Positions 17,781-33,284 of a stretch of 64,000 nucleotides of DNA are shown one piece after another (the stretch's first letter is position 1; each line of letters begins with the position of its first letter). The stretch is taken from contig NZ_MBEJ01000035.1 of NCBI RefSeq assembly GCF_001953975.1, positions 1 to 64,000 of the forward strand, given 5' to 3'. The notes beneath the pieces were generated by a model. That model worked only from the letters and a program-made list of their open reading frames with translations. It was not told the DNA's origin and ran no database searches. The stretch comes from Mycobacterium sp. NS-7484. GTDB taxonomy: Bacteria > Actinomycetota > Actinomycetes > Mycobacteriales > Mycobacteriaceae. Made by a program: the position numbers and the translations under genes.

Positions 17781-19648
17781 CGACGCCTCAGCACCTCTCC
17801 GACCGATATGAACTCGGTGAAATCCTCGGCTTCGGCGGCATGTCCGAAGTCCATATCGCGCGCGATACGCGATTGCACCGCGATGTCGCCGTCAAGGTGC
17901 TGCGCGCCGATCTGGCCCGCGACCCCAGCTTTTACCTGAGGTTCCGCCGGGAGGCGCAGAACGCCGCGGCGCTCAACCATCCCGCGATCGTGGCGGTGTA
18001 CGACACCGGTGAGGCCGAGACGCCGAACGGGCCGCTGCCCTACATCGTCATGGAGTACGTCGACGGTGTGACGCTGCGCGACATCGTGCACAGCGAGGGC
18101 CCGATCCCGCCCAAGCGCGCCATCGAGATCATCGCCGACGCCTGCCAGGCCCTGAACTTCAGCCACCAGCACGGCATCGTGCACCGTGACGTCAAGCCGG
18201 CCAACATCATGATCAGCAAGAACAACGCTGTGAAGGTGATGGACTTCGGTATCGCCCGCGCCCTGGCCGACACCGGCAACAGCGTCACGCAGACCGCCGC
18301 GGTGATCGGCACCGCCCAGTACCTCTCACCCGAGCAGGCCCGCGGCGAGACCGTCGACGCGCGTTCCGACGTCTACTCGCTGGGCTGCGTTCTCTACGAA
18401 ATCCTCACCGGTGAACCACCTTTCATCGGTGATTCGCCGGTTGCGGTGGCCTACCAACATGTCCGTGAGGATCCGATCCCGCCGTCGCATCGGCATACCG
18501 GCATCTCACCCGAACTCGACGCCGTGGTGCTCAAGGCCCTGGCCAAGAACCCGGACAACCGCTACCAGACCGCGGCCGAGATGCGCACCGACCTGATCCG
18601 CGTGCACAGCGGTGAGGCCCCCGAGGCGCCCAAGGTGCTCACCGAGTCCGAGCGGACCTCGATGCTGAACTCGGGGCCGATGCTGGCCCACCCCGGTGGC
18701 GCCCCCACCCAGAACCTCGTGGTGCCGCGTCCGGCGGACCGCAATGCCTCGGTGGCCCGCTGGCTCATCGCGGTGGCGGTGCTGGCGGTGCTGACCGTGG
18801 TGGTGACCGTCGCGATCAACATGTTCGACGGCGCGCCGCGCGACGTGCAGGTGCCCGATGTCAGCGGTCAGCGTTCGGCGGATGCCATCGCCGCGCTGCA
18901 GAACCGTGGCTTCAAAACGCGCACCGAGCCGAAGACGGACAACAAGGTGCCGCCGGAGTACGTGATCGGCACCGAGCCGTCGGCCAACAGCATGGCGGCG
19001 GCCGGTGACGAGATCACCGTCAATGTCTCCGCGGGGCCCGAGCAGCGGGTGATCCCGGATGTCGCCGGCCTGACCCCGTCACAGGCCCGGCAGAAGCTCA
19101 AGGACGCCGGCTTCGAGAAGGTCAAGGAGTCGGCGAGCCCCTCGACACCGGAGCAGAAGGGCCGCGTGCTGGCCACCAACCCGCCGGCCAACCAGACCGC
19201 CGGTGTCATCTACGAGGTGACGCTCGTGGTGGGTTCGGGTCCGGAAGACACCGCGGTGCCCGACTGCAAGGGCCAGAGCGTCGACGTGTGCAAGCAGATC
19301 CTGACCGCGTCGGGCTTCACCAACACCGTCGTCATCGATATCGACCACACCGCACCCGCCGGACAGGTCGTCGACACCGAGCCGACCGCCGGGACGTCGG
19401 TGCCCAAGGACACCCCGATCCAGATCCATGTCTCCAAGGGCAACCAGTTCGTGATGCCCAACCTGGTGGGCCAGTTCTGGGACGACGTCTACCCGCGCCT
19501 GACCGCGCTGGGTTGGACCGGGGTGCTGGACAAGGGCCCGGACGTGCGCGACAGCGGTCAGCGCACGAACGCCGTGGTCACCCAGAGCCCGGCACCGGGC
19601 ACCGGGGTGAACCGCGACGCACGGATCACGCTGAGCTTCGCGTCGTAG
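17777..19648 (+). CDS. pknB: PASTA-domain Ser/Thr kinase PknB
   Basis: A 623-residue protein from ATG 17777. The kinase domain (1 to about 275) has [41 protein letters not shown] with the activation-loop TQTAAVIGT, and SPEQARGE. A membrane helix is at about 327-349. Four extracellular PASTA repeats follow, each opening with a V(P)D(V/C/A) strand, and bind muropeptides or lipid II. PknB is essential and phosphorylates CwlM, MurJ, PbpA, Wag31 and others. Its 3' end overlaps convergently with trpG by 23 bases. Confidence 0.97.
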   Translation: MTTPQHLSDRYELGEILGFGGMSEVHIARDTRLHRDVAVKVLRADLARDPSFYLRFRREAQNAAALNHPAIVAVYDTGEAETPNGPLPYIVMEYVDGVTLRDIVHSEGPIPPKRAIEIIADACQALNFSHQHGIVHRDVKPANIMISKNNAVKVMDFGIARALADTGNSVTQTAAVIGTAQYLSPEQARGETVDARSDVYSLGCVLYEILTGEPPFIGDSPVAVAYQHVREDPIPPSHRHTGISPELDAVVLKALAKNPDNRYQTAAEMRTDLIRVHSGEAPEAPKVLTESERTSMLNSGPMLAHPGGAPTQNLVVPRPADRNASVARWLIAVAVLAVLTVVVTVAINMFDGAPRDVQVPDVSGQRSADAIAALQNRGFKTRTEPKTDNKVPPEYVIGTEPSANSMAAAGDEITVNVSAGPEQRVIPDVAGLTPSQARQKLKDAGFEKVKESASPSTPEQKGRVLATNPPANQTAGVIYEVTLVVGSGPEDTAVPDCKGQSVDVCKQILTASGFTNTVVIDIDHTAPAGQVVDTEPTAGTSVPKDTPIQIHVSKGNQFVMPNLVGQFWDDVYPRLTALGWTGVLDKGPDVRDSGQRTNAVVTQSPAPGTGVNRDARITLSFAS

Positions 19649-20300
19649 CCGCCGCTACGGCGCGAGCCACCTCGGCCTCCAGGGATGCCACCAGCTGTTC
19701 AGCCGGGGCGGCACCGCAGACGCCCAGCCAGTTGGCCAGCATCCGGTGACCGCCCTCGGTGAGGATCGACTCCGGGTGGAACTGCACCCCGTGGATCGGC
19801 AGCTGGGTGTGGCGCACCGCCATGATCACACCGCTGTCGGTCTGCCCGATGACCTCGAGCTCGGCCGGCACCGTGTCGGGCAGGATCGTCAGCGAGTGGT
19901 AGCGGGTCGCGGTGAACGGATCCGGCAGTCCCTTGAGCACACCGACGTCGTCGTGGTGTACGACGCTGGTCTTGCCGTGCAACAACTCTGGGGCTCGGTC
20001 GACGGTGGCGCCGAACGCGACGCCGATGGCCTGGTGACCGAGGCAGACCCCGAGTAGGGGAGTGGCGGCCGCGGCGCAGGCTCGAACCAGGGGAATCGTG
20101 GCGCCGGCGCGTTCGGGGGTGCCCGGTCCGGGGCTCAGCAGCACGCCGTCGAATTCGGCGGCCACCGTGGCCAGGTCGGCTTCGGTGGCCAACCGTGGGT
20201 CGTCGTTACGCCAGACGTGTACGTCCACCCCGAGCTGGCCCAGGTACTGGACCAGGTTGAACACGAAGCTGTCATAGTTGTCGACGACCAGAACCTGCAT
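19626..20300 (-). CDS. trpG: Anthranilate/aminodeoxychorismate synthase glutamine amidotransferase
   Basis: A 224-residue class I glutamine amidotransferase. The nucleophile Cys lies in [10 protein letters not shown], with the His-Glu pair in GVQFHPESI and an N-terminal [12 protein letters not shown] typical of TrpG/PabA. It supplies ammonia from glutamine to TrpE and probably PabB, serving tryptophan and folate synthesis. It is not beside trpE, which is the usual mycobacterial arrangement here. The 3' end overlaps the pknB end. Confidence 0.93.
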   Translation of the reverse strand: MQVLVVDNYDSFVFNLVQYLGQLGVDVHVWRNDDPRLATEADLATVAAEFDGVLLSPGPGTPERAGATIPLVRACAAAATPLLGVCLGHQAIGVAFGATVDRAPELLHGKTSVVHHDDVGVLKGLPDPFTATRYHSLTILPDTVPAELEVIGQTDSGVIMAVRHTQLPIHGVQFHPESILTEGGHRMLANWLGVCGAAPAEQLVASLEAEVARAVAAATTRSSA

Positions 20301-20330
20301 CGGCCCAGGTTACCGGCTCAAACAAGCGGC

Positions 20331-21080
20331 TTAATACCCGACAGGTCCCGCGGGTTTCGCATACCGCATCCGCAGCGGCTCGGTATGCCCGGCGAGCTCG
20401 ACCTCGGCCCGGGGTTCTTCCAGATATCCGAGCCCGAACCGCATCACGTACTGCTTGTAGAGATTCACCAGCGGCGCACCGGCCAGCGCGGCCTGCATGG
20501 CCGGGACGTCCCCGATCGCGGTGATGACGTACGGCGGGCTGTACGTGCGGCCGTTGAGCAGCAGGGTGTTGCCCACGCAGCGTGGGGCCGAGGTGGCGAT
20601 GATGCGCTGATCCTGCATTTGAATGCCCTCGGCGCCGGCACTCCACAGCGCGTTGAGGACCGCCTGGATGTCCTGCTGGTGCACCACCAGATCGTCGGGG
20701 GCGGCGTCGCGGGGGAAGCGCCCCTCGGCGTCGCGTTGGGCATCGTTGAGGGTGACCACCAGACCTGGCCCGCGCATCGGCACCACCCCGGCGTCGACGG
20801 CCAACTCCGCAGACCGTTTGGTGATCGCTGTGAGTGCCGCGTGCGAGCTGGGGGATCCGCCGTGATGGCTCTCGATCTCGGTAGACAGCGCATCGCGCTG
20901 GGCGGTCAACCGGTCGACCGACTGTTGGGCCTCACGGACCAGGTCGACGAGCCGGGGAGAATCGCTGCGCCGGATCTCATCGCCACCGGAGACGCCGTGC
21001 GTGGCCGCCAGCAGCAGGCCGGCGAACAGGCAGACCACCGGCACGCCGTAGCGCCACCGGGACCGATCAGGTTGGTCCAT
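20331..21080 (-). CDS. DUF881 membrane protein
   Basis: A 249-residue protein from ATG 21080, with GAGGAG about ten bases upstream. One N-terminal membrane helix at about residues 11-30 is followed by a coiled-coil stretch ([19 protein letters not shown]) and the DUF881 domain to the end ([37 protein letters not shown]). Homologues are conserved beside crgA in actinobacteria; a division-related role is suspected but unproven. Divergent from crgA and upstream of trpG on the same strand. Confidence 0.88.
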   Translation of the reverse strand: MDQPDRSRWRYGVPVVCLFAGLLLAATHGVSGGDEIRRSDSPRLVDLVREAQQSVDRLTAQRDALSTEIESHHGGSPSSHAALTAITKRSAELAVDAGVVPMRGPGLVVTLNDAQRDAEGRFPRDAAPDDLVVHQQDIQAVLNALWSAGAEGIQMQDQRIIATSAPRCVGNTLLLNGRTYSPPYVITAIGDVPAMQAALAGAPLVNLYKQYVMRFGLGYLEEPRAEVELAGHTEPLRMRYAKPAGPVGY

Positions 21081-21173
21081 CGCTGTCTCTCCTCGACGTG
21101 CAGCTACGTTAGGCTCGTGAGGCATCCTGCCTCATCGTCGCACCGTGTGACGCCGACAGTCGCGAAGGTACCC

Positions 21174-21458
21174 ATGCCCAAGTCCAAAGTCCGCAAAAAG
21201 AACGATTTCACCATCAAGCCGGTGAGCCGGACCCCGGTCAAGGTGAAAGCCGGACCGTCGAGTGTGTGGTTTGTCGCGCTGTTCATCGGCCTCATGCTGT
21301 TCGGCCTGCTGTGGCTGCTGGTGTTCCAGCTGGCCGCTACCAACCCGGTCGATACGCCTTCGCTTCTGCAATGGATGGCTGACTTGGGTCCGTGGAACTA
21401 CGCGATTGCGTTTGCCTTCATGATCAGCGGGTTGTTGCTCACCATGCGCTGGCGCTGA
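21174..21458 (+). CDS. crgA: Cell division protein CrgA
   Basis: A 94-residue protein, start [13 protein letters not shown] basic N-terminus is followed by two membrane helices (about 30-52 and 68-90) with a short [12 protein letters not shown] loop. In mycobacteria CrgA bridges FtsZ, FtsQ, FtsI and CwsA at the division site. The length matches the family (about 90 residues). Confidence 0.95.
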   Translation: MPKSKVRKKNDFTIKPVSRTPVKVKAGPSSVWFVALFIGLMLFGLLWLLVFQLAATNPVDTPSLLQWMADLGPWNYAIAFAFMISGLLLTMRWR

Positions 21459-21613
21459 TCCGAAACGGCACCCTAATGAATTCATCTTACGTTTTCAGCG
21501 TTACCGAGCCAGCAACGTCGACGATGCTCAATCACATCGTTGTGATTCATCCCCATTGGGGATAGCACCTGTGGATAACTCCATTAGGCGCGGTAAGAGG
21601 GTGTGAACAACCG

Positions 21614-22030
21614 GTGCAGCAAACTCATTGGAGCCCACCGGCCGCTGGAGTCGCAGGTTGCGGCATAGCCGGGTTGGCGATGGCTATCGCAGCTGTGACC
21701 GTGATCACAGATCCGCCCGGACGTGTTCTTGCCGGCATAGCTGGGGTGGGATTGCTCACCTTCGCAACCATGTCGTGGCGGGCACGACCGAAACTGGCAA
21801 TCAATCAAGACAGTCTCAGCGTCGGCGGTTGGTGGCGCGACCGGAACTATCACCGCGATGACATCCGGAAGATCCGCATCACCGAGTTCCGCCGCATCGG
21901 CCGCAAGGTCCGACTGTTGGAGATCGACACGGTCGACGACCGGCTCGTGGTCCTGACTCGATGGGATCTCGGGACCGATCCCATTCACGTGCTCGACGCG
22001 CTCACCGAGGCCGGTTTCGCGTCCCCGTAG
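21614..22030 (+). CDS. PH-domain membrane protein
   Basis: A 138-residue protein with a GTG start. Two hydrophobic helices at about 11-31 and 36-52 are followed by a bacterial PH-like domain (LAINQDSLSVGGWW, then IRKIRITEFRRIGRKVRLLEI). It corresponds by position and layout to the protein between ppiA and crgA in M. tuberculosis (Rv0010c). Function unknown; membrane association is clear. Confidence 0.82.
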   Translation: MQQTHWSPPAAGVAGCGIAGLAMAIAAVTVITDPPGRVLAGIAGVGLLTFATMSWRARPKLAINQDSLSVGGWWRDRNYHRDDIRKIRITEFRRIGRKVRLLEIDTVDDRLVVLTRWDLGTDPIHVLDALTEAGFASP

Positions 22031-22057
22031 AGGTGTCGTAAAAAGCTCCACACAACA

Positions 22058-22090
22058 CGCGACGCCCCCGGCTGACCCGGGGGCGTCGCG
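22058..22090. terminator. Bidirectional terminator between PH-protein gene and ppiA
   Basis: A perfect 14-base-pair GC-rich stem (CGCGACGCCCCCGG with its complement) and a five-base loop sit in the 87-base gap between two convergent genes. Neither side has a long T run, so it fits the mycobacterial stem-only class. Confidence 0.75.
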
Positions 22091-22117
22091 CGTTTGTACG
22101 TGCGGGAGGCGGCCGCG

Positions 22118-22645
22118 TTATGCCACGGTCACCGATTCGATGACCACCGGCTCGGTCGGCCGGTCGGACCGGTCGGTGGCGGTGGACGCGATCGCGTCGA
22201 CCACTTTCTGCGACTCCGGGTCCACGACCTCGCCGAAGATCGTGTGGCGCCGGTTCAGGTGCGGGGTCTGGCCGACGGTGATGAAGAACTGCGAACCGTT
22301 GGTGCCCGGTCCGGCGTTGGCCATGGCCAGCAGGTAGGGCTTGTCGAACACCAGCTCGGGATGGAACTCGTCCTCGAACTTGTAGCCGGGCCCGCCGCGG
22401 CCGGTGCCGGTCGGGTCGCCACCCTGAATCATGAAGCCGTCGATCACCCGGTGGAAGACCGCGCCGTCGTAGAACGGACCTGACGTGCCACCCGAGGCGT
22501 TCTCGGTGCTGTAGTCCTTGGTGCCCTGTGCCAAACCGACGAAGTTGGCCACGGTCTTGGGAGCGTGGTTTCCGAACAGTGCGATCTTGATGTCGCCGCG
22601 GTTGGTGTGCAGTGTCGCCGTCGCGGTCTGAATGGGGCTCGTCAC
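22118..22645 (-). CDS. ppiA: Peptidyl-prolyl cis-trans isomerase (cyclophilin) PpiA
   Basis: A 175-residue cyclophilin. The signature [19 protein letters not shown] includes the catalytic Arg, followed by [15 protein letters not shown] and the Trp-position residue replaced by His ([10 protein letters not shown]). It speeds proline isomerisation in protein folding. No signal peptide, so cytosolic. The gene is single, with cwsA divergent. Confidence 0.95.
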   Translation of the reverse strand: MTSPIQTATATLHTNRGDIKIALFGNHAPKTVANFVGLAQGTKDYSTENASGGTSGPFYDGAVFHRVIDGFMIQGGDPTGTGRGGPGYKFEDEFHPELVFDKPYLLAMANAGPGTNGSQFFITVGQTPHLNRRHTIFGEVVDPESQKVVDAIASTATDRSDRPTEPVVIESVTVA

Positions 22646-22764
22646 AAGAGGTCAGTCTGCCATCCCGATCCGCGCGACCGTCAGATACCCCGCCAACGCC
22701 CACCACACCCGCCGGAGATGGCAGTCTGGAACCCAGCCCCGACATGAGCCCAGAAAGGTGCCCG

Positions 22765-23157
22765 ATGAGCGCGAACGTGGATATCCGGTTGGCCCCCCAT
22801 CAGCGGCTGGCCCGCGGCTTGAAATACAGCACGCTCGGGCCGGTCGATGTCACCCGCGGTGTGGCGGGCATCAGCGCCAACACCGTGTCCGCCGCTGCGG
22901 CCGGGCTACGTAAGCGCTATGAATCCGGCAAGCTGCGTCGTCAACTCGCCGCCGCGGCGGAGGCCGTGGCCGCGCTGCCGGAGGTGATCCAGGAAGCCGC
23001 CGCGCCACCCAAGCGTCGTCGCCGTCCCCTGGTGATCGCCGGCGTCGCCGCCGCAGTGCTGGCCGGTGGAGCAGTGGCCTTCTCGCTCGTGCGGCGCTCC
23101 AAGCGGCCCGAGCCCTCATCGTTGCCGCCCAGCGTCGAGGTCACCCCCAAGCCCTGA
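22765..23157 (+). CDS. cwsA: Cell wall synthesis protein CwsA
   Basis: A 130-residue protein from ATG 22765, preceded by AGAAAGG. An in-frame ATG at 22744 would add seven residues without a good site. The conserved N-terminal LAPHQRLARGLKYSTLGPVD and a C-terminal membrane helix at about 87-109 match CwsA. In mycobacteria it interacts with CrgA and Wag31 at the septum and pole, and crgA lies 1.3 kb away. It is convergent with the lipoprotein gene. Confidence 0.9.
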   Translation: MSANVDIRLAPHQRLARGLKYSTLGPVDVTRGVAGISANTVSAAAAGLRKRYESGKLRRQLAAAAEAVAALPEVIQEAAAPPKRRRRPLVIAGVAAAVLAGGAVAFSLVRRSKRPEPSSLPPSVEVTPKP

Positions 23158-23166
23158 CCGGGCGGG

Positions 23167-23793
23167 TCACTGCGGGGTCGGTGGCTGGCAATCCAGCCAG
23201 CGACCGTTTTCCTTGACGAATGCGTTGGGCTGCGTGGCGGTCGCCGGTGGGTTCTCGCCGAACACCCATGTCGTGGTGAGGTCGGCGGTCGCCTTGTCGC
23301 CGGTGACCTTGATGTTCTCCACCTTGTCGATCGACGCCTTCGACGTCTGCCGAAGAATCTCCAGGTTGGCCGCCTTGTACGCCGGCTCGTCGTATCGGAT
23401 CAACGCGTCGACCAGTTGATTGATGGTGGCGTCCGATGCCGTGGGGTGCTGCCGTTTGAACCCACTCGTCAGCAGGTCGACGGGTGCGCCGGCCAATTCC
23501 CCGGGCGCGCCGGCCGCGCTGATCGGCGGAAACAGCGTGTCCACTTGATTGCGTACCGCCTCGCGGTATTGCACACAGGTCAGCTCGGCCAACCGGTTGA
23601 AATCGAACCCGGACAGCGCCTTTCCTTCCTGGGCCACCAAGTCGCGGATCTGTTGTTCGGCACTGACCGGCGCCACTGACGCAACTGCCGAACTCGACGT
23701 CGCCTCCGGAGCGCTTTCGCTTTCCGATCCGCAACCGGCAACTGCCAGAACAGCAATGCCCACGACACATGCACGTATCACCAAAGTTCTCAC
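23167..23793 (-). CDS. Secreted lipoprotein, DUF4878/nuclear transport factor 2-like
   Basis: A 208-residue protein with a GTG start, signal peptide 1-20 and lipobox LAVAGC (Cys21), so membrane-anchored outside the cell. After a Ser/Ala-rich linker, the domain at about 45-205 has an NTF2/SnoaL-like layout common in mycobacterial lipoproteins (helical SAEQQIRDLVAQE, then strands ATADLTTTWVF and GRWLDC). The fold is inferred from pattern only. No specific function known. Confidence 0.75.
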   Translation of the reverse strand: MRTLVIRACVVGIAVLAVAGCGSESESAPEATSSSAVASVAPVSAEQQIRDLVAQEGKALSGFDFNRLAELTCVQYREAVRNQVDTLFPPISAAGAPGELAGAPVDLLTSGFKRQHPTASDATINQLVDALIRYDEPAYKAANLEILRQTSKASIDKVENIKVTGDKATADLTTTWVFGENPPATATQPNAFVKENGRWLDCQPPTPQ

Positions 23794-23871
23794 TTCCCCC
23801 CGCTGGCTGACAGCGGAAGCTTACCGGTCAGGCAGGCTCTCGGGGCCGTTGCGCACTACGTGCCGCAGACG

Positions 23872-23905
23872 AAAAAGCGGCCCCGGCGGGAAAACCGGAA
23901 CCGCT
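23872..23905 (-). terminator. Terminator downstream of tRNA-Ala
   Basis: On the minus strand, AGCGGTTCCGG pairs with CCGGGGCCGCT (two mismatches) around a TTTTCCCG-type loop, and a TTTTT run follows. It starts about 12 bases beyond the tRNA-Ala 3' end. Confidence 0.75.
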
Positions 23906-23916
23906 GAGAAACTTTG

Positions 23917-23989
23917 TGGAGCCTAGGAGATTCGAACTCCTGACATCTGCCTTGCAAAGGCAGCGCTCTACCAACTGAGCTAAGGCCCC
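23917..23989 (-). tRNA. alaT: tRNA-Ala (anticodon TGC)
   Basis: A 73-base cloverleaf. Acceptor GGGGCCT pairs with AGGCTCC before A73, with D-arm AGCTCAGTTGGTAGAGC, anticodon TGC at 23954-23956 in loop TTTGCAA, and T-arm GGAGTTCGAATCTCC. CCA is not encoded. It follows tRNA-Ile, in the order conserved downstream of gyrA in mycobacteria. Confidence 0.97.
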
Positions 23990-24102
23990 GTATTCGGCAG
24001 GGGCGGTTTGGGATCCGCCTCGTGCCAAACCTCTTCACCGTGTCGTGATCGCCAGACGATCACCGCGACGGCTGCGACGCCGGCCAGAAGAAGAAACCGC
24101 AT
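23980..24102 (-). CDS. DLW-39-type micro-protein between the tRNAs
   Basis: A 40-residue frame: MRFLLLAGVAAVAVIVW is a membrane helix, then RSRHGEEVWHEADPK and PPLPNTGP. GAGAGG lies eight to nine bases before the ATG. The length, the hydrophobic N-terminus and the E-x-W-H-E-A motif match the actinobacterial DLW-39 family usually found near gyrA/tRNA-Ala. Its last three codons run into the 5' end of tRNA-Ala. Function unknown. Confidence 0.75.
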   Translation of the reverse strand: MRFLLLAGVAAVAVIVWRSRHGEEVWHEADPKPPLPNTGP

Positions 24103-24143
24103 GGGCGCAACCTCTCGGTGATCACCGGTTACACCGGGTGTCG

Positions 24144-24217
24144 TGGGCCTAGGAGGACTCGAACCTCCGACCTCTTCGTTATCAGCGAAGCGCTCTAACC
24201 GCCTGAGCTATAGGCCC
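24144..24217 (-). tRNA. ileT: tRNA-Ile (anticodon GAT)
   Basis: A 74-base cloverleaf. Acceptor GGGCCTA pairs with TAGGCCC before A73, anticodon GAT is at 24181-24183 in loop CTGATAA, and the T-arm is GGAGGTTCGAGTCCTCC. CCA is not encoded. It lies between the DUF3566 gene and tRNA-Ala, all on the minus strand. Confidence 0.97.
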
Positions 24218-24273
24218 GAAAATTGGGATCGACCGAGCGCAGAGATTACCGCACCGGGGCACAGACTCCCAAA

Positions 24274-25179
24274 TCAATCCCTGTCGGCCAGCGTGACCTC
24301 GACCCCGCCCACCAGATCGGTGGTCAGGTTGTAGATGAACGCACCGATGGTGGCCATCGCGCACAACACGACGATGTTCACCAGGCCGACCAGCGCCGCA
24401 CCGCCGAAGATCGTTCCGCTGGATACCAATTCGCCACCGGAGGCACCGCTGGCGCTGGTCAACAGGTCACCCACGTTGCTGTTGAGCTTGCTCCACACGC
24501 CCATCGCGCCGAGCACCAGGTACAGGAACGCGACCGCGATCATCCACACGAAGAACAGCACCACCGACAACACCAGTGAGACCTTCAGCACAGTCCACGG
24601 GTCGACCCGGCGGATCTGCATGCTGGCCCGGACCGGCCCCTGATGCTGGGTCCGGCTGGCCACCTGAATCCGAGTGGTCGCGGCATTCGAGGAGCGGGGG
24701 GCCGCGGCGTCGGCAGACGCCTTCCGTTGCGACGGACGCGGCGAGGGTCCCGACAGATCCGGCAGTTCGCTGGCGTACGCCTCGGTCCGCACCTGCTCAT
24801 TGCGGGGCTCGTTCCGCGGCGCGGACGATGCCGGGGCCGGGCGGGGCGCCCGGGCCTGCTGCTCGGTCTCCTGTGACTCACTGCCGGCGACGAAGCGCTG
24901 CAACCTGGCTTCCACCCCGGGGGAGTGAGCCCCCGCGGAGCGGGCATTCTCGTCGCGGGTCTCCCGCTGCTCAGAGGACGGTTGCGACGCGGTCCGGGCG
25001 GTTCCGCGCTGCCATGGCGGCGCCTCACCGGTCTCGGTGATCTGACCACCGCCGGCCCGGGCCGGCGCACCAGCCGTCTTCTTCCCGCTGGGACCGCCCT
25101 CGGACCCGGCACCAGAGCCGTTGGAGCTGCCCGGCCGGTCGCCCGCTCGTGGGTAACCCGGCTCGCTCGGTGAAGTCAC
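24274..25179 (-). CDS. DUF3566 membrane protein
   Basis: A 301-residue protein with a GTG start preceded by GGAGCTGGTAG. Residues 1-180 are a disordered, Ser/Pro/Arg/Ala-rich cytoplasmic tail. The DUF3566 domain at about 185-298 has two membrane helices (about 193-222 and 255-285) with a conserved VDPWTVLKVSL lead. It lies 52 bases after gyrA in the same direction, as in other mycobacteria (Rv0007). Function unknown. Confidence 0.9.
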   Translation of the reverse strand: MTSPSEPGYPRAGDRPGSSNGSGAGSEGGPSGKKTAGAPARAGGGQITETGEAPPWQRGTARTASQPSSEQRETRDENARSAGAHSPGVEARLQRFVAGSESQETEQQARAPRPAPASSAPRNEPRNEQVRTEAYASELPDLSGPSPRPSQRKASADAAAPRSSNAATTRIQVASRTQHQGPVRASMQIRRVDPWTVLKVSLVLSVVLFFVWMIAVAFLYLVLGAMGVWSKLNSNVGDLLTSASGASGGELVSSGTIFGGAALVGLVNIVVLCAMATIGAFIYNLTTDLVGGVEVTLADRD

Positions 25180-25231
25180 CTACCAGCTCCTTAGCTCGGG
25201 CCGAGGTCCGGGTCGGGCCTCAGCAGCAGCG

Positions 25232-28309
<3,078 letters not shown>

Positions 28310-28380
28310 CTAGTCCTCGTTCGTCAGCCGCGGCCACAGTCTAGTAGCTCGCATGGTCATCGGTTCGTCACGTGACAATC

Positions 28381-30624
<2,244 letters not shown>

Positions 30625-31206
30625 CTACCCGTACGTGTCCCGGGGTCCGCGCCCCGGCACGTGGTACCGACCTTTACGCCAGGACGGCCCGACGGGACCC
30701 ACGATCTTGAGCGAGGTCACCACACCGTCACCGACGGCGGCGGCAATCTTGGCCAGCAGTTGTGCCTGCACCATCCGAAGCTGGGTGGCCCAGGCCGTCG
30801 ACTCGGCCGAGACGGTCAGCACCCCCTCGTTCAGCGCGGTCGGATTGGCGTGATCGGCGATCTGATCCCCGACCACCGCGCGCCACCGGCCGAAGACCGA
30901 CCCCTCTGCGACCCTCGAGGACCAGCCCCGCACCTTGGCCAGATCCCGCGTTGCCGCACCGAGCGGCTGTGGGTCGCGCACGTCCGGACCCGGACCCGAC
31001 CAGGTGCGACGCCGGCCGGCGTTGCCCGCCACCCGCCGCACCGGTGCCCGGCGACCCCGGCCGACGTCCTTACCCTGGCTGCGTGCCGCGCCCCGCGCCT
31101 CCTCGAGGGTCCGCCGGACCAGATCCATGCCCCGCATCCGGGTGAGGTCGTCCGGCGAGACCGCGGGGGGCGTCGGTTCGGCAGGTTCGTTCGGTTCGTT
31201 CGTCAT
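30625..31206 (-). CDS. dciA: DciA-family (DUF721) replicative-helicase loader
   Basis: A 193-residue protein from ATG 31206, whose ATGA overlaps the recF stop. After a charged N-terminus with a [15 protein letters not shown] helix, the DUF721 domain at about 95-190 shows [28 protein letters not shown] and [23 protein letters not shown]. DciA is the ancestral partner that loads DnaB in bacteria lacking DnaC/DnaI, and fits the replication context. The longer open frame upstream is antisense-free but overlaps recF and is not used. Confidence 0.9.
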   Translation of the reverse strand: MTNEPNEPAEPTPPAVSPDDLTRMRGMDLVRRTLEEARGAARSQGKDVGRGRRAPVRRVAGNAGRRRTWSGPGPDVRDPQPLGAATRDLAKVRGWSSRVAEGSVFGRWRAVVGDQIADHANPTALNEGVLTVSAESTAWATQLRMVQAQLLAKIAAAVGDGVVTSLKIVGPVGPSWRKGRYHVPGRGPRDTYG

Positions 31207-32357
31207 GACTGCACCACCGAGGTCCGCCCGTGGTCGTCCTCGGTCATCCGGATCTCGACGCGGTTGCTCGCCCAGTCCTCGGGAATGTCCTCCCCGACAG
31301 CGGCAGTGACCAGAACCTGCTCGGCCTCGCCGGCCACCGCGGCCAAGGCCTGCCGGCGCGACGTGTCCAGCTCGGCGAACACGTCGTCGAGCAACAGCAC
31401 CGGGTCCACACCGTCCGAACGCAACAACTCGTAGGCGCCCAACCTCAGTGCCAACGCCATCGACCACGATTCCCCATGGCTGGCAAAGCCTTTCGCGGGC
31501 TGGTCACCCAACCACAGCTCGAGGTCGTCGCGATGCGGGCCGACCAAACAGACGCCGCGATCCAACTCGGCGTCGCGCCGGCGGGCCAGCGCATCGAGCA
31601 GCGCGGCCTCGTAGAACTCGACGCTCTCGGGTCCCGGCGTGTTCTCGATCGCCTCCACGCTGCTGCGGTACCGGATGGTCGCCGGCCGCGATGCCGGGGC
31701 CAACAATTGATACGCCTTCTGCACTTCAGGGTGGAGTTGTTCGACGAGTGCCACCCGGGCGGCGATCAGCGCCGCCCCATGGGCGGCCAGGTGTCCGTCC
31801 CACACATCGAGGGTGTCCAACACGCTGCGGTCACCGCGATAACGCGCTCCCGCAGCGGTTTTCAGCAATGCGGTGCGCTGACGCACCACCTTGTCGTAAT
31901 CGGCCCGGATCCCGGCGACGGCCGGGCGACGCGTGGTCGCCAACTCGTCGAGATAACGACGTCGCTCACCTGGATCGCCGCGCACCAGCGCCAGGTCCTC
32001 GGGGCTGAACAGCACTGCCCGCAACACGCCGAGGACTTCCCTGGGCGAGCGCACCGGCGAGCGGTTCAACCGGGCCTTGTTGGCGCGACCGCTGGTGATC
32101 TCGAGATCGACCGCCAGCTCGCGACCCTCGTTGACGACGATGCTCGAGACGATCGCGCGCTGCGCGCCGGCCCGGATCAGCGGGGCGTCGGAGGCCACTC
32201 GGTGCGAACCGAGAGTACAGCAATACCACAGTGCCTCAACAAGATTCGTCTTGCCGTAACCGTTCGATCCGACGAATACGGTGCGGCCGGGCTCCAGCTC
32301 GAGCTCGACATGGGCCCACGACCGGTAATCGGTCAGTCCCAGGTGCCGGACATACAC
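31203..32357 (-). CDS. recF: DNA repair and replication protein RecF
   Basis: A 384-residue SMC-like ATPase. It begins [19 protein letters not shown], with Walker [16 protein letters not shown], a signature [13 protein letters not shown] and Walker [15 protein letters not shown]. RecF binds gapped DNA and loads RecA with RecO/RecR. Its TGA overlaps dciA, and gnd lies eight bases upstream, so gnd-recF-dciA read as one operon. Confidence 0.97.
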   Translation of the reverse strand: MYVRHLGLTDYRSWAHVELELEPGRTVFVGSNGYGKTNLVEALWYCCTLGSHRVASDAPLIRAGAQRAIVSSIVVNEGRELAVDLEITSGRANKARLNRSPVRSPREVLGVLRAVLFSPEDLALVRGDPGERRRYLDELATTRRPAVAGIRADYDKVVRQRTALLKTAAGARYRGDRSVLDTLDVWDGHLAAHGAALIAARVALVEQLHPEVQKAYQLLAPASRPATIRYRSSVEAIENTPGPESVEFYEAALLDALARRRDAELDRGVCLVGPHRDDLELWLGDQPAKGFASHGESWSMALALRLGAYELLRSDGVDPVLLLDDVFAELDTSRRQALAAVAGEAEQVLVTAAVGEDIPEDWASNRVEIRMTEDDHGRTSVVQS

Positions 32358-32365
32358 GACAGGGC

Positions 32366-33259
32366 CTATCCGGACTCGCTGATCCGGTGCACGGCGTGGC
32401 CACCGAACTGGTTACGCAGCGCCGACACCGCTTTCATCGTGGGGGAGTCGTCCTGCCTCGAGGCAAACCGGGCGAACAACGATGCCGCGATCACCGGCAT
32501 CGGAACCCGGTGGCTGATCGCCTCTTCCACGGTCCAGCGGCCTTCCCCGGAATCCTCGGTGTAGCCGCTGATCTCGGCGAAACCGGGGTCTTCCTTCAAG
32601 GCCTTGGCCAACAGTTGCTGCAACCAGGAACGCACCACCGTGCCGTTGGTCCAGGCCTGGATGACCGCCTGGGGATCATCGATCAGATCCTCGGCCGCCA
32701 GCAGCTCGTATCCCTCGGCGTAGGCGTGCATGAGGCCGTACTCGATACCGTTGTGCACCATCTTGGCGTAGTGGCCGGCCCCGACCGGACCGGCGTGGAC
32801 GAATCCGTCGGCCACATCACCCTCCGGGCGCAACGTGTCGAAGATCGGCATGGCTCGAGCCACATCGGCATCGCTGCCGCCGACCATCAGTCCGTATCCC
32901 TCGTGCAGGCCCCACACGCCGCCGGAAACTCCGGCGTCGATGAAATTGATTCCCTTGTCGCCCAACAGCTTTGCGTGCGGACCATCTTCGGTGTAACGCG
33001 AATTGCCGCCGTCGATGACCAGATCGCCCGCGGCGAGCACGTCGGCCAACTCGACGATCGTCTGGTGGGTCACCGTCCCCGACGGCACCATCACCCACAC
33101 CACTCGCGGCGCCTCGAGCGCCCCGGCCAGCTCGGCGAGCCCGGCCACGTCACTGACTTCAGGACGAGGGTCGTAGCCGACGACGTCGTGGCCGCCGGCG
33201 CGCAGGCGCTCGCGCATGTTGAAGCCCATCTTGCCCAGGCCGACCAACCCCAGTTGCAT
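32366..33259 (-). CDS. gnd: 6-phosphogluconate dehydrogenase, decarboxylating (short form)
   Basis: A 297-residue enzyme of the short YqeC/GndA-like class. The NAD(P)-binding motif is GLVGLGKMG. The catalytic-region motifs are [11 protein letters not shown], the GVSGGVWGL loop and the Lys/Asn pair in [12 protein letters not shown]. It oxidises 6-phosphogluconate to ribulose-5-phosphate and CO2. The gene sits between dnaN and recF, which is absent in M. tuberculosis but found in fast growers, and is probably co-transcribed with them. Confidence 0.93.
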   Translation of the reverse strand: MQLGLVGLGKMGFNMRERLRAGGHDVVGYDPRPEVSDVAGLAELAGALEAPRVVWVMVPSGTVTHQTIVELADVLAAGDLVIDGGNSRYTEDGPHAKLLGDKGINFIDAGVSGGVWGLHEGYGLMVGGSDADVARAMPIFDTLRPEGDVADGFVHAGPVGAGHYAKMVHNGIEYGLMHAYAEGYELLAAEDLIDDPQAVIQAWTNGTVVRSWLQQLLAKALKEDPGFAEISGYTEDSGEGRWTVEEAISHRVPMPVIAASLFARFASRQDDSPTMKAVSALRNQFGGHAVHRISESG

Positions 33260-33284
33260 GTGCGCCCTTCCTCGCCCCGGCCGG

